Of a stretch of 64,000 nt of DNA, positions 9,136 through 14,963 are shown in pieces (position 1 is the stretch's first letter; every line of letters starts with the position of its first letter). The stretch spans positions 744,001 through 808,000 of the forward strand of contig NZ_CP018786.1 of NCBI RefSeq assembly GCF_002025665.1, written 5' to 3'. A model generated the notes under the pieces. The model had not been told where the DNA came from. It saw only the letters and a program-made list of their open reading frames with translations, and did not search any database. This stretch comes from Chryseobacterium indologenes. GTDB lineage: Bacteria > Bacteroidota > Bacteroidia > Flavobacteriales > Weeksellaceae. The position numbers and the translations under genes are program-made.

Positions 9136-10653
9136 ATGAAATTTAATTTTTTAAGAAAAGAAAATAAAGTAGTACAGAACTACGAAGGTGCAAAAGCATA
9201 TGCCATGACACCTGCAGAAGAATTGTATAGTGCTGTTGTTACAACAGGACTGTCAGATGCCAATTATGAAAAAGGAAATGACAGATTGAAGAGAATCCAG
9301 TCTCTGATCAAAAAAAATGATCCTGAATTTGTGGCAAAGCTGGCCGTATATGCAAGAAAAGATATGTATCTGAGATCTATCCCATTGGTTTTGACAACTG
9401 AATTGGCAAAGCAGACTTCGGGTACAGATCTTGTAAGCAAAACAGTAGATGGAGTAGTTCAGAGAGCAGATGAAATCACAGAATTGCTGGCGTATTACCA
9501 GCTTGCCAACAAAAGAACAGATACCAAGAAACTGAACAAACTGTCCAAACAGATTCAGAAAGGTCTGGTAAAATCATTCAATAAATTTGATGAATACCAG
9601 TTTGCAAAGTATAACAGAAAAGCAGAAGTAACGCTGAAAGATGCATTATTCCTGGTTCATCCGAAAGCTAAAGATGAAAATCAGCAGGCTGTTTTCAACA
9701 AAATTGCCAATAATACACTGGAAACCCCTTACACTTGGGAAGTAGAACTTTCCGTTTTGGGTCAGAAGAAATTTGCAAACGATGCAGAAAGAAAAATGGC
9801 CTTCAAAAACAAATGGGAAGAATTGATTTTCAGTAATAAATTAGGCTATATGGCAACCATGAGAAACCTGAGAAATATCCTGGAAGCCGGAGTATCACCT
9901 GATGCAATGAATAAAGTTTGCAGATATCTTTCCGATGAAAAAGCAGTATCCAACTCAAAGCAGCTTCCGTTCCGATTCCTGGCAGCCTATAGAGAATTAA
10001 AAACAATAGATTCTCCTTATCTGTCTTCAGTACTGGAAGCCTTGGAAAATGCGGTGGTGGTAAGTGCTGAAAACATCAAAGGTTTTGGCTTTGACACCTC
10101 TGTAGTAATTGCAGCGGACGTGTCAGGCTCTATGCAGAAAGCCGTTTCGAGTAAAAGTAAAATTTTACTGTATGATATCGGTTTGCTGATGTCTATGATC
10201 TTGCAGTCACAGTGTAAAAATGTGGTAACGGGTATCTTCGGTGACCGTTGGTTGAGGGTTTCAATGCCGAAAAACGGTATTTTAAGGAACGTAGATGCAT
10301 TCTACAAACGTGAAGGTGAAGTAGGATATTCCACCAATGGTTACCTGATAATTGAAGATCTCATCAAAAGAAAAGAGCAGGTGGATAAAGTAATGCTTTT
10401 CACCGATACTCAAATGTGGGATAGCACAGGAAACAGAAACTCTTTCGAAGACGTGTGGAAAAAGTACAAAGCCATCGCGCCTCATGCAAAGCTGTATATT
10501 TTTGACCTTGCGGGTTATGGTACACAGCCACTTGATATCAGAAAGGATGATGTATACCTTATTGCTGGTTGGTCCGACAAAATTTTCGATGTACTGAATG
10601 CTCTGGAAGACAAAAAATCTGCCGTAAAAATGATTCAAAAAGTAGTGCTGTAA
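9136..10653 (+). CDS. TROVE-domain Ro60-like RNA-binding protein
   Basis: Ro60/Rsr orthologue of about 505 aa. The N-terminal TROVE/HEAT ring follows the typical 'MTPAEELYSAVVTTGLSD' opening and contains the 'DPEFVAKLAVYARKDMYLRS' segment. The C-terminal vWA domain has an intact MIDAS site, Asp328-x-Ser-x-Ser ('ADVSGSMQ'), and 'LFTDTQMW'. Ro60 rings bind Y RNAs on their outer surface and single-stranded ends of misfolded RNAs in the central cavity; in bacteria they act in RNA processing and decay after stress. Nine Y-RNA-like units lie downstream, which fits. An in-frame ATG at 9112 would add 8 residues; the one at 9136 fits the family start better. No rtcB or rtcA gene, the usual enterobacterial partners, is present. 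Confidence 0.92.
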   Translation: MKFNFLRKENKVVQNYEGAKAYAMTPAEELYSAVVTTGLSDANYEKGNDRLKRIQSLIKKNDPEFVAKLAVYARKDMYLRSIPLVLTTELAKQTSGTDLVSKTVDGVVQRADEITELLAYYQLANKRTDTKKLNKLSKQIQKGLVKSFNKFDEYQFAKYNRKAEVTLKDALFLVHPKAKDENQQAVFNKIANNTLETPYTWEVELSVLGQKKFANDAERKMAFKNKWEELIFSNKLGYMATMRNLRNILEAGVSPDAMNKVCRYLSDEKAVSNSKQLPFRFLAAYRELKTIDSPYLSSVLEALENAVVVSAENIKGFGFDTSVVIAADVSGSMQKAVSSKSKILLYDIGLLMSMILQSQCKNVVTGIFGDRWLRVSMPKNGILRNVDAFYKREGEVGYSTNGYLIIEDLIKRKEQVDKVMLFTDTQMWDSTGNRNSFEDVWKKYKAIAPHAKLYIFDLAGYGTQPLDIRKDDVYLIAGWSDKIFDVLNALEDKKSAVKMIQKVVL

Positions 10654-10667
10654 CAGGCACTGCTTTT
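10642..10667 (+). terminator. Intrinsic terminator of the TROVE gene
   Basis: GTAGTGC (10642-10648) pairs with GCACTGC (10657-10663) across an 8-nt loop and is followed by TTTT. The stem overlaps the TROVE stop codon. Confidence 0.65.
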
Positions 10668-10814
10668 AAATAAAAATAAATATTCACGAACATCCTCAAT
10701 ATATTTAGGAGCTTAATCCCGCTTTCCACTGTATCTTTTTCGCCAAAGCTTTTTGCAAGCCATTAAGAAAAAGGATGCCGTTGCAATCGGGGCTAGAAAA
10801 ACAAACGATACGCT
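10668..10814. other. Intergenic spacer resembling a genus-wide repeat
   Basis: The stretch around 10709-10800 ('GGAGCTTAATCCCGC', 'GGATGCCGTTGCAATCGGGG') resembles an intergenic sequence I recall as recurring in Chryseobacterium genomes. There is only one copy in this window, so this rests on memory. No gene is supported on either strand. Confidence 0.35.
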
Positions 10815-11477
10815 ATGAAACTCATTAATACCATTGAAATTAGTCCACTGAGATATGCTAAAGAAGAATTCGAACTGCCGGAAAGTTCTGATTATCCGGA
10901 TCCTGAAGAGTGGTATACAAAATGGGAAGAAGTTGCTTCTCGATTGAATTTTAATTTTAAAACAATTCAAAAAGGATCTTATCTGGTGAATATTGAAGAT
11001 ATTGATGACGATAATCTAGAGATGATTGTAGAGGCCAAAATGGAAGACATGGAATCAGATGAATCTGAAGAAGATATTTGCATCATGGCTTTTGACGGTG
11101 GAATTGTATTAAAAATAGAAGATGAAATATTGATACAACCTAGCTGTTGTGGTGATATAAGCAATATTGAAGATTGGAGAAATATTTTTAAGATACCATC
11201 TTCAGAATGGAAAAACCTTTGGATAGGCCATCCATGGGTGTTTTACAAAAGGGAAAATGGAAAAGTCTGTTTCTCAGAATATACAGAATCCAATGTTGAA
11301 GACGTTGAAAACATAAAAATTGTTGCAGAAGTAGAAGAATCTGAACTCAAAGCTGAGTTAGAAAAAGTAGTCATGCAACAAATCAATTTAAAAAACAGAA
11401 TAATGTCTGTTCTAAAAACACTGAATTGTAAATATCCAGAGAAAATTTCAAAACAATTGGCGGGAACTAAAGAATGA
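10815..11477 (+). CDS. Hypothetical acidic protein, immunity-like
   Basis: Acidic soluble protein of 220 aa without a recognised catalytic motif. Features are 'EEWYTKWEEVASRLNFNF' near residue 30, a very acidic stretch at 50-95, 'QPSCCGDISNIEDW' near residue 110 and 'WIGHPWVFY' near 140. The size, acidity and Trp-rich pattern recall SMI1/KNR4-like immunity proteins, but I cannot place it in a family. It lies between the TROVE gene and the first RNA units and is followed by the 200-bp repeat copy 1. Confidence 0.65.
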   Translation: MKLINTIEISPLRYAKEEFELPESSDYPDPEEWYTKWEEVASRLNFNFKTIQKGSYLVNIEDIDDDNLEMIVEAKMEDMESDESEEDICIMAFDGGIVLKIEDEILIQPSCCGDISNIEDWRNIFKIPSSEWKNLWIGHPWVFYKRENGKVCFSEYTESNVEDVENIKIVAEVEESELKAELEKVVMQQINLKNRIMSVLKTLNCKYPEKISKQLAGTKE

Positions 11478-11672
11478 CATAGGAAACGGAGGCGTTAAAA
11501 AAATAAACTATGCGAACGTTAAGAAAATTCTATTGTCTGAAGCGCGACAAAGAAATTGAAACGAAGAACTCATATTACATTCGCGCAAGTTTTAGAATTT
11601 TTAGTGAGCGTAGATTATTTTTAGCCGGAGTTTCCAAGTCTTGAACTTTTGGTTCTTTTGCTTCAAGGCAAA
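11476..11672. repeat. 200-bp dispersed repeat, copy 1
   Basis: This segment matches 13138-13335 almost throughout: shared landmarks are GGAGGCGTTAAAAAAATAAA, GCGAACGTTAAGAAAATTCT, ATTCGCGCAAGTTT and the distal TTAGCCGGAGTTTCCAAGTC ... GGTTCTTTTGCTTCAAGGC. The minus strand is open in places, but the two copies differ by small indels that do not respect frame, so I do not call a protein. Long-spaced copies of this sequence look like a genus-typical intergenic repeat. Confidence 0.85.
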
Positions 11673-11729
11673 ACGAACAGAATCAAAAACTCTTATACAT
11701 GGTTACTTGGTTTAATTTAAAATAGTACT

Positions 11730-12257
11730 ATGGGTAATTTAATGTTCAGAATTGAACAGGATCTTAAAGCAGGCAGAAAGAAAAAAGCATGTGACAGGCT
11801 AAGAAATATGATCAATCAGTTTCCCAATGATATTTCCCTGAGAAAAAAATTAGGACAGATTTATTTTGAAGCAGGATTTCTTGATGAAGCAGGTAAATTT
11901 TGGATTCTATGTACTCCAGAGAATAATGAAATGAAAAATGCTGTGGAGATTTACAGAAAATCATTAAGCAAGTCGGGAAGCGCAATTCTAAAAGATATTG
12001 TTTTCAGAGGAGACAAAGATTGTCTTGATGAGTATGCTATAAAAGTAATGGCTGAACTTGAGCAGGATAGTTTCAAAGCCACAAAGCATATTCCTGTTTT
12101 TAAAGCTAAAATAAGAGAAAAGGGAAAATATTCAGAAAGTCAAACAGGTTTTCTAAGTATACTTGGAACTTTTTTATTCGTTGGATCAATTATTTTGATC
12201 CCTATTCTCGGAATATATAAACTGTTTGAATTGATAAAATCATTTTTCTTTCAATAA
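11730..12257 (+). CDS. DUF6584-like TPR-type membrane protein
   Basis: Protein of 175 aa. The N-terminal 130 residues look like a short helical-repeat domain ('RIEQDLKAGRKKKACDRLRN', 'LRKKLGQIYFEAGFLDEAGKFW'), the pattern I associate with DUF6584. One hydrophobic segment at about residues 145-165 ('LSILGTFLFVGSIILIPILG') anchors it in the membrane with the repeat domain on the N-terminal side. Function unknown; relatives are often coded next to toxin/immunity-type genes. It sits directly before RNA units A1 and A2. Confidence 0.65.
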   Translation: MGNLMFRIEQDLKAGRKKKACDRLRNMINQFPNDISLRKKLGQIYFEAGFLDEAGKFWILCTPENNEMKNAVEIYRKSLSKSGSAILKDIVFRGDKDCLDEYAIKVMAELEQDSFKATKHIPVFKAKIREKGKYSESQTGFLSILGTFLFVGSIILIPILGIYKLFELIKSFFFQ

Positions 12258-12267
12258 AAAAATAAAC

Positions 12268-12303
12268 TACGTAAAAAGATTGCGTACATGTAATATAATT
12301 TTG
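12268..12303 (+). promoter_or_regulatory. Promoter with palindromic element, RNA units A1-A2
   Basis: TACGTAA-AAAGA-TTGCGTA (12268-12286) begins 28 nt before the -7 element TAATTTTG (12296-12303). Spacing and central AAAGA/ATAGA block equal those upstream of the TROVE gene. Confidence 0.75.
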
Positions 12304-12314
12304 CAGTGTTAATA

Positions 12315-12386
12315 CTATCGGTGCCGTTAGAAAGACATTCTTCGATTCCAAAAACAGACAGAGTCTTTCACATGATTGCCCGCTAG
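12315..12386 (+). ncRNA. Y-RNA-like unit A1 (short form)
   Basis: A 72-nt unit closed by CTATCGG (12315-12321) with CCGCTAG (12380-12386), one mismatch. An internal loop follows with TGCCGTTA on the 5' side and ACATGATTGC on the 3' side, then a perfect inner stem GAAAGAC/GTCTTTC (12330-12336 with 12363-12369). The conserved 24-nt block runs from 12321 to 12344 and ends TTCTTCG. The apical loop holds TTCGATTCC, like a T-loop, but has no flanking T-stem and no D-arm. By position it starts about 11 nt after the -7 box. Confidence 0.7.
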
Positions 12387-12388
12387 CT

Positions 12389-12470
12389 AACCAATGCCGT
12401 CGATAAGAGTTTCATCGTCAACTTCCAATTGAATATCATTTACTCTTATTATTAATTTGCTTGGTTTTTT
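12389..12470 (+). ncRNA. Y-RNA-like unit A2 (short form) with terminator tail
   Basis: Begins 2 nt after A1. Outer stem AACCAA (12389-12394) with TTGGTT (12461-12466); internal loop TGCCGTCG against TATTAATTTGC; perfect inner stem ATAAGAGT/ACTCTTAT (12403-12410 with 12442-12449). The 24-nt block is 12394-12417. The 31-nt apical loop shows no tRNA-like arms. The outer stem runs into a T-run and can end the A1-A2 transcript. Confidence 0.7.
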
Positions 12471-12484
12471 AATAAAAAAATAAG

Positions 12485-12520
12485 TGTGTAAAAAGAATGC
12501 GGACTAGCCATATAAATTTG
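12485..12520 (+). promoter_or_regulatory. Promoter with palindromic element, small CDS and C1-C2
   Basis: TGTGTAA-AAAGA-ATGCGGA (12485-12503), a weaker palindrome, begins 28 nt before the -7 element TAAATTTG (12513-12520). It drives the 73-aa gene and presumably the two RNA units after it. Confidence 0.72.
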
Positions 12521-12601
12521 CAAAATATAAAACGAATAATTATGATTCATCATAAACCAAATCTAAAAGGAACACTGTATTGAGGTTAATACTCAATACT
12601 T

Positions 12602-12823
12602 ATGAAAAAAATTAAAAAAGTAAGAAAGAAATTCGGATTCAATGAATATGAATTGACTGACTTTCCGAAGAAAATTTCCGGTGTACAGATTTCAAGAATC
12701 TTGTACGGGAATGAAATGGGTTGTTCGTACTGTTTTCCACACGGTTATGAAGTGGTGAATGCAAAGTACACCAAATTCCAGAGAAACTGGAAGAAGTATA
12801 GAAGAACTCAATGGAAAAATTAA
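12602..12823 (+). CDS. Small basic CxxC protein
   Basis: Very basic protein of 73 aa. It has 'GNEMGCSYCFPHG' (Cys-x2-Cys then Pro-His-Gly) in the middle and a C-terminal 'RNWKKYRRTQWKN' patch rich in Arg, Lys and aromatic residues. The pattern looks conserved and functional: the Cys pair plus His could bind zinc, and the basic tail suits RNA binding, but I know no established function. Its stop codon ends 1 nt before RNA unit C1 and it starts 80 nt after a Ro-regulon promoter, so the mRNA leads straight into the RNA units. This is a good candidate for an accessory protein of the Ro60/RNA system. Confidence 0.7.
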   Translation: MKKIKKVRKKFGFNEYELTDFPKKISGVQISRILYGNEMGCSYCFPHGYEVVNAKYTKFQRNWKKYRRTQWKN

Positions 12824-12824
12824 A

Positions 12825-12964
12825 ATCAGGTGTCGTTTTGGAATCATACTTCGGGTTACTCCTTCAGATGCGGGTTCAACTCCGGCCATTCCTGTTGTAA
12901 ACGGAATGTAGCTCAAATGATAGAGCAGAGGGAAAGGAAAAGGTTCCGCCACTTTTACCCTGAT
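12825..12964 (+). ncRNA. Y-RNA-like unit C1 with permuted tRNA-like domain
   Basis: Outer stem ATCAGG/CCTGAT (12825-12830 with 12959-12964); internal loop TGTCGTTTT against GCCACTTTTA; inner stem GGAATC/GGTTCC (12840-12845 with 12942-12947). The 24-nt block is 12830-12853. The apical domain is a circularly permuted tRNA: T-arm GCGGG-TTCAACT-CCGGC (12870-12886, one mismatch), 3' acceptor strand CATTCC (12887-12892), a 10-nt closing loop, 5' acceptor strand GGAATG (12903-12908), TA, then D-arm GCTC-AAATGATA-GAGC (12911-12926). Acceptor pairing is perfect over 6 bp. Confidence 0.82.
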
Positions 12965-12969
12965 CATAT

Positions 12970-13050
12970 AAAAGACTGCCATAGGGAATACTTACTTCGG
13001 TATAAGTTGGTTCGACTCCAGAATGTAAATGATCTTGTATCAGTCTTTTT
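12970..13050 (+). ncRNA. Y-RNA-like unit C2 (T-arm only)
   Basis: Outer stem AAAAGAC/GTCTTTT (12970-12976 with 13043-13049) ends in a T-run. The 24-nt block is 12976-12999 (CTGCCAT ... TACTTCG); a cUUCGg tetraloop hairpin can form at its end. A T-arm TTGG-TTCGACT-CCAG (13007-13021) follows, then a poorly paired AGA...TCT hairpin in place of an acceptor stem. No D-arm. It is a paralogue of D3, which keeps the acceptor-like stem. Confidence 0.68.
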
Positions 13051-13137
13051 GAACCTAACTTCTTTTATTTAAATCACACACATGAAAAAATAATAATAAA
13101 TAGGATGAAATATCCGGCGATGACAGCTATGGAAATG

Positions 13138-13335
13138 TGACATAGTAAACGGAGGCGTTAAAAAAATAAACTCTGCGAACGTTAAGAAAATTCTATTGTT
13201 TGAAGCGCGACACAGTAAAGGAAACGAAGAACTAATGGTAAATTCGCGCAAGTTTAGAATTTTTAGAGAGTAGAGATTATTTTTAGCCGGAGTTTCCAAG
13301 TCTTGAACTTTTGGTTCTTTTGCTTCAAGGCAAAA
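13138..13335. repeat. 200-bp dispersed repeat, copy 2
   Basis: Direct repeat of 11476-11672 in the same orientation. It ends just before the palindromic promoter of units D1-D3. Both copies therefore bracket the block holding the DUF6584-like gene, A1, A2, the small CDS, C1 and C2. Differences are scattered substitutions and short indels. Confidence 0.85.
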
Positions 13336-13357
13336 CAAAATTTAAATAAAAAATAAG

Positions 13358-13393
13358 TGCGTAAATAGAATGCGCAGTGACAATATAATTTTG
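13358..13393 (+). promoter_or_regulatory. Promoter with palindromic element, units D1-D3
   Basis: TGCGTAA-ATAGA-ATGCGCA (13358-13376) begins 28 nt before the -7 element TAATTTTG (13386-13393), the fourth instance of this arrangement. Confidence 0.75.
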
Positions 13394-13429
13394 TAAAAAG
13401 AAAACGAATAACTATGAATAAACATAGAA

Positions 13430-13557
13430 AGTAAGTGTCGTAAAGCAGAGTTACTTCTTTAGGGACGGTAATACAGGTTCGAATCCTGTTCTGCAATCGC
13501 AGATAGTAGAAATGGTAACACCCCGTATAAGTCTCTGTTTGATTTAATTACCTTACT
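13430..13557 (+). ncRNA. Y-RNA-like unit D1 with permuted tRNA-Gly-like domain
   Basis: Outer stem AGTAAG/CTTACT (13430-13435 with 13552-13557); internal loop TGTCGT against GATTTAATTAC; inner 8-bp stem AAGCAGAG/CTCTGTTT (13443-13450 with 13533-13540, one G-U). The 24-nt block is 13435-13458. The permuted tRNA-like domain has T-arm ACAGG-TTCGAAT-CCTGT (13473-13489, perfect), acceptor TCTGC/GCAGA (13490-13494 with 13499-13503) closed by only four nucleotides (AATC), and a D-arm-like GTAGAAATGGTAAC resembling tRNA-Gly. Confidence 0.82.
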
Positions 13558-13565
13558 AAAATAAA

Positions 13566-13710
13566 AATCAGGTGTCGTCTTAGAATCATACTTCGAGATT
13601 GAATAAACATTGGGTCGCAGGTTCGAATCCTGCCTTTTCCCCAGAAAAGGAGAGGTAGCTCAGCAGGTAGAGCAAATGCACGGAAGATTCTGAAAAAAAT
13701 TACCTTGATT
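13566..13710 (+). ncRNA. Y-RNA-like unit D2 with permuted tRNA-like domain
   Basis: Outer stem AATCAGG/CCTTGATT with one bulge (13566-13572 with 13703-13710); internal loop TGTCGTC against AAAAAATTA; inner 8-bp stem TTAGAATC/GATTCTGA (13580-13587 with 13686-13693). The 24-nt block is 13572-13595. T-arm GCAGG-TTCGAAT-CCTGC (13617-13633, perfect), 7-bp acceptor CTTTTCC/GGAGAGG (13634-13640 with 13649-13655, two G-U), 8-nt closing loop CCAGAAAA, TA, D-arm GCTC-AGCAGGTA-GAGC (13658-13673) with the tRNA-like GG in the D-loop. Confidence 0.85.
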
Positions 13711-13715
13711 GATAT

Positions 13716-13800
13716 AAAAGAGTGCCGTAGAAAAGGCCTACTTCGGTTTAATTTGGTTCGACTCCAGAAGGTCATGGAAATGATCTTGTACAAGTCTTTT
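13716..13800 (+). ncRNA. Y-RNA-like unit D3 (T-arm/acceptor minihelix)
   Basis: Outer stem AAAAGA/TCTTTT (13716-13721 with 13795-13800). The 24-nt block is 13722-13745. T-arm TTTGG-TTCGACT-CCAGA (13752-13768, 5 bp with one G-U) is followed without gap by a 7-bp stem AGGTCAT/ATGATCT (13769-13775 with 13780-13786, one G-U) closed by a GGAA tetraloop. Five plus seven base pairs reproduce the 12-bp T-arm/acceptor minihelix of a tRNA. No D-arm is present. A T-rich tail follows. Confidence 0.72.
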
Positions 13801-13837
13801 CGAATCTTGCCTCTTTTTTATTATAAAATTAATAACA

Positions 13838-14677
13838 ATGGATATACCAAGTAATCTGACTGAATTTTTATACTGGATTAAAGAACGCACAGAAAAACTG
13901 TGGTCTGTAGATGATGAAAATTGTCCGAAAGGATTTTATGGTGCCAGATGGCAAGGGCTTTCTGAAGAACAGATTGATCAGGTTGAGCGAAAATATGAGG
14001 TCAGTTTTACTCCTGAACATAGAGCGTTTCTAAAAATTCTTCATGCGATCGACAAAAAAGAAATTGTTGAATATGAAGATGAAGGAGAATTAATTACTGA
14101 AGAACGTGATTTCTTTTATAATTGGCTTGCTGATGAAAAGGAAGTTAAAGAAATAATAAAAGGTTCTTATAATTGGATGAAGTACGATGTGAATGAGAAG
14201 AGCCAGGTGTGGCTTAATTCCTGGGGAATAAAACCTGCATCTTTGGAAAAGAGAATAGAAGTTTTTGAAGAATGGTTTTCTCATGTTCCTGCTCTTTTAC
14301 CATTAACAGGTCTCCGATATGTTATAAGTGATGAGAATCTTAAATGGAAGCCCATTATTTCTATGGGATCTTCCGATATTATTGTCATGGGTTGGGATTT
14401 TAGAACTTATTTATTAAATGAAATAGGTAACCATCTTGATATTCATATTGAGGTCTTTGATGAAGAAGATCAAATGTTTTATCCGGAACTTATTGATGAG
14501 GTAAAGAATATATTTAGTGAGAACTTTAAGTATGATGAAACCAAAGATATTCCTTATCTGAAAGAAAGGATTCTCTATTGGTCTTCCGGATTGAGTAGTT
14601 TTGGTTTAAGCTATCACCCTGAAAATGCCAGAGTTCATCCTATTGTTAAAACATATACAACTGAAGAAGAAAAATAA
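13838..14677 (+). CDS. SMI1/KNR4 (SUKH) family protein
   Basis: Soluble protein of 279 aa with the SMI1/KNR4 signature 'WQGLSEEQIDQVERKYEVSF' (about residues 38-57) and 'TPEHRAFLKILHAID'. SUKH proteins are mostly immunity factors against secreted polymorphic toxins and some serve as adaptor domains; no cognate toxin is seen in this window. It lies between RNA units D3 and E1, starts 37 nt after D3 and its stop codon is 4 nt before E1, so it is probably on the same transcript as the RNA units. Whether it takes part in the Ro60 system or is a passenger is unknown. Confidence 0.75.
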   Translation: MDIPSNLTEFLYWIKERTEKLWSVDDENCPKGFYGARWQGLSEEQIDQVERKYEVSFTPEHRAFLKILHAIDKKEIVEYEDEGELITEERDFFYNWLADEKEVKEIIKGSYNWMKYDVNEKSQVWLNSWGIKPASLEKRIEVFEEWFSHVPALLPLTGLRYVISDENLKWKPIISMGSSDIIVMGWDFRTYLLNEIGNHLDIHIEVFDEEDQMFYPELIDEVKNIFSENFKYDETKDIPYLKERILYWSSGLSSFGLSYHPENARVHPIVKTYTTEEEK

Positions 14678-14681
14678 AAAC

Positions 14682-14834
14682 AAACAAGTGTCGTAGAAAA
14701 ATGTTACTTCGCTCATCACGACGGGGTCACGGGTTCGAGTCCCGTCTCTTCCACAACAAAAAACACAGTCTATAATAGGAAGAGTAGCTCAGTTGGTTAG
14801 AGCACGACTACATTATTCGCGTATTGCCTTGTTT
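14682..14834 (+). ncRNA. Y-RNA-like unit E1 with complete permuted tRNA-like domain
   Basis: Outer stem AAACAAG/CTTGTTT (14682-14688 with 14828-14834); internal loop TGTCGTAG against CGCGTATTGC; inner stem AAAAATG/CATTATT (14697-14703 with 14811-14817, one mismatch). The 24-nt block is 14688-14711. T-arm ACGGG-TTCGAGT-CCCGT (14729-14745, perfect); acceptor CTCTTCC/GGAAGAG (14746-14752 with 14778-14784, perfect 7 bp) closed by a 25-nt A-rich loop; TA; D-arm GCTC-AGTTGGTTA-GAGC (14787-14803). Every arm except the anticodon arm equals a canonical tRNA, in permuted order. Confidence 0.88.
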
Positions 14835-14845
14835 TCATAATATGA

Positions 14846-14950
14846 GAAGCCGGAAGTGGGACGTTGAAAGATTTCTTTGTATCATAATTTTCTATAAAGT
14901 CAGAGAGATTTTCAGGCTTTAACCCCTTTCTTCTGCCCACTTCCAGCTTC
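14846..14950. repeat. Imperfect inverted-repeat insertion between E1 and E2
   Basis: GAAGCCGGAAGTGGG (14846-14860) faces CCCACTTCCAGCTTC (14936-14950), 14 of 15 positions complementary. The 75 nt between are AT-rich. The size and ends look like a small non-autonomous element. The minus strand is open across it, but no protein family is evident. Confidence 0.6.
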
Positions 14951-14963
14951 TTTATATGACCAT

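Noticed and set aside
12692..12982. Minus-strand 96-aa ORF opposite the small CxxC gene
   Set aside because: It is antisense to a better-supported gene and to RNA unit C1.
13069..13338. Minus-strand 89-aa ORF over the repeat
   Set aside because: It lies inside the 200-bp repeat; the other copy has indels that break the same frame, so no protein is under selection.
14729..14803. Ordinary tRNA gene on the plus strand
   Set aside because: The T-arm precedes the D-arm and no anticodon arm exists between 5' and 3' halves; the same holds for D1, D2 and C1. These are permuted tRNA-like domains, not tRNA genes.
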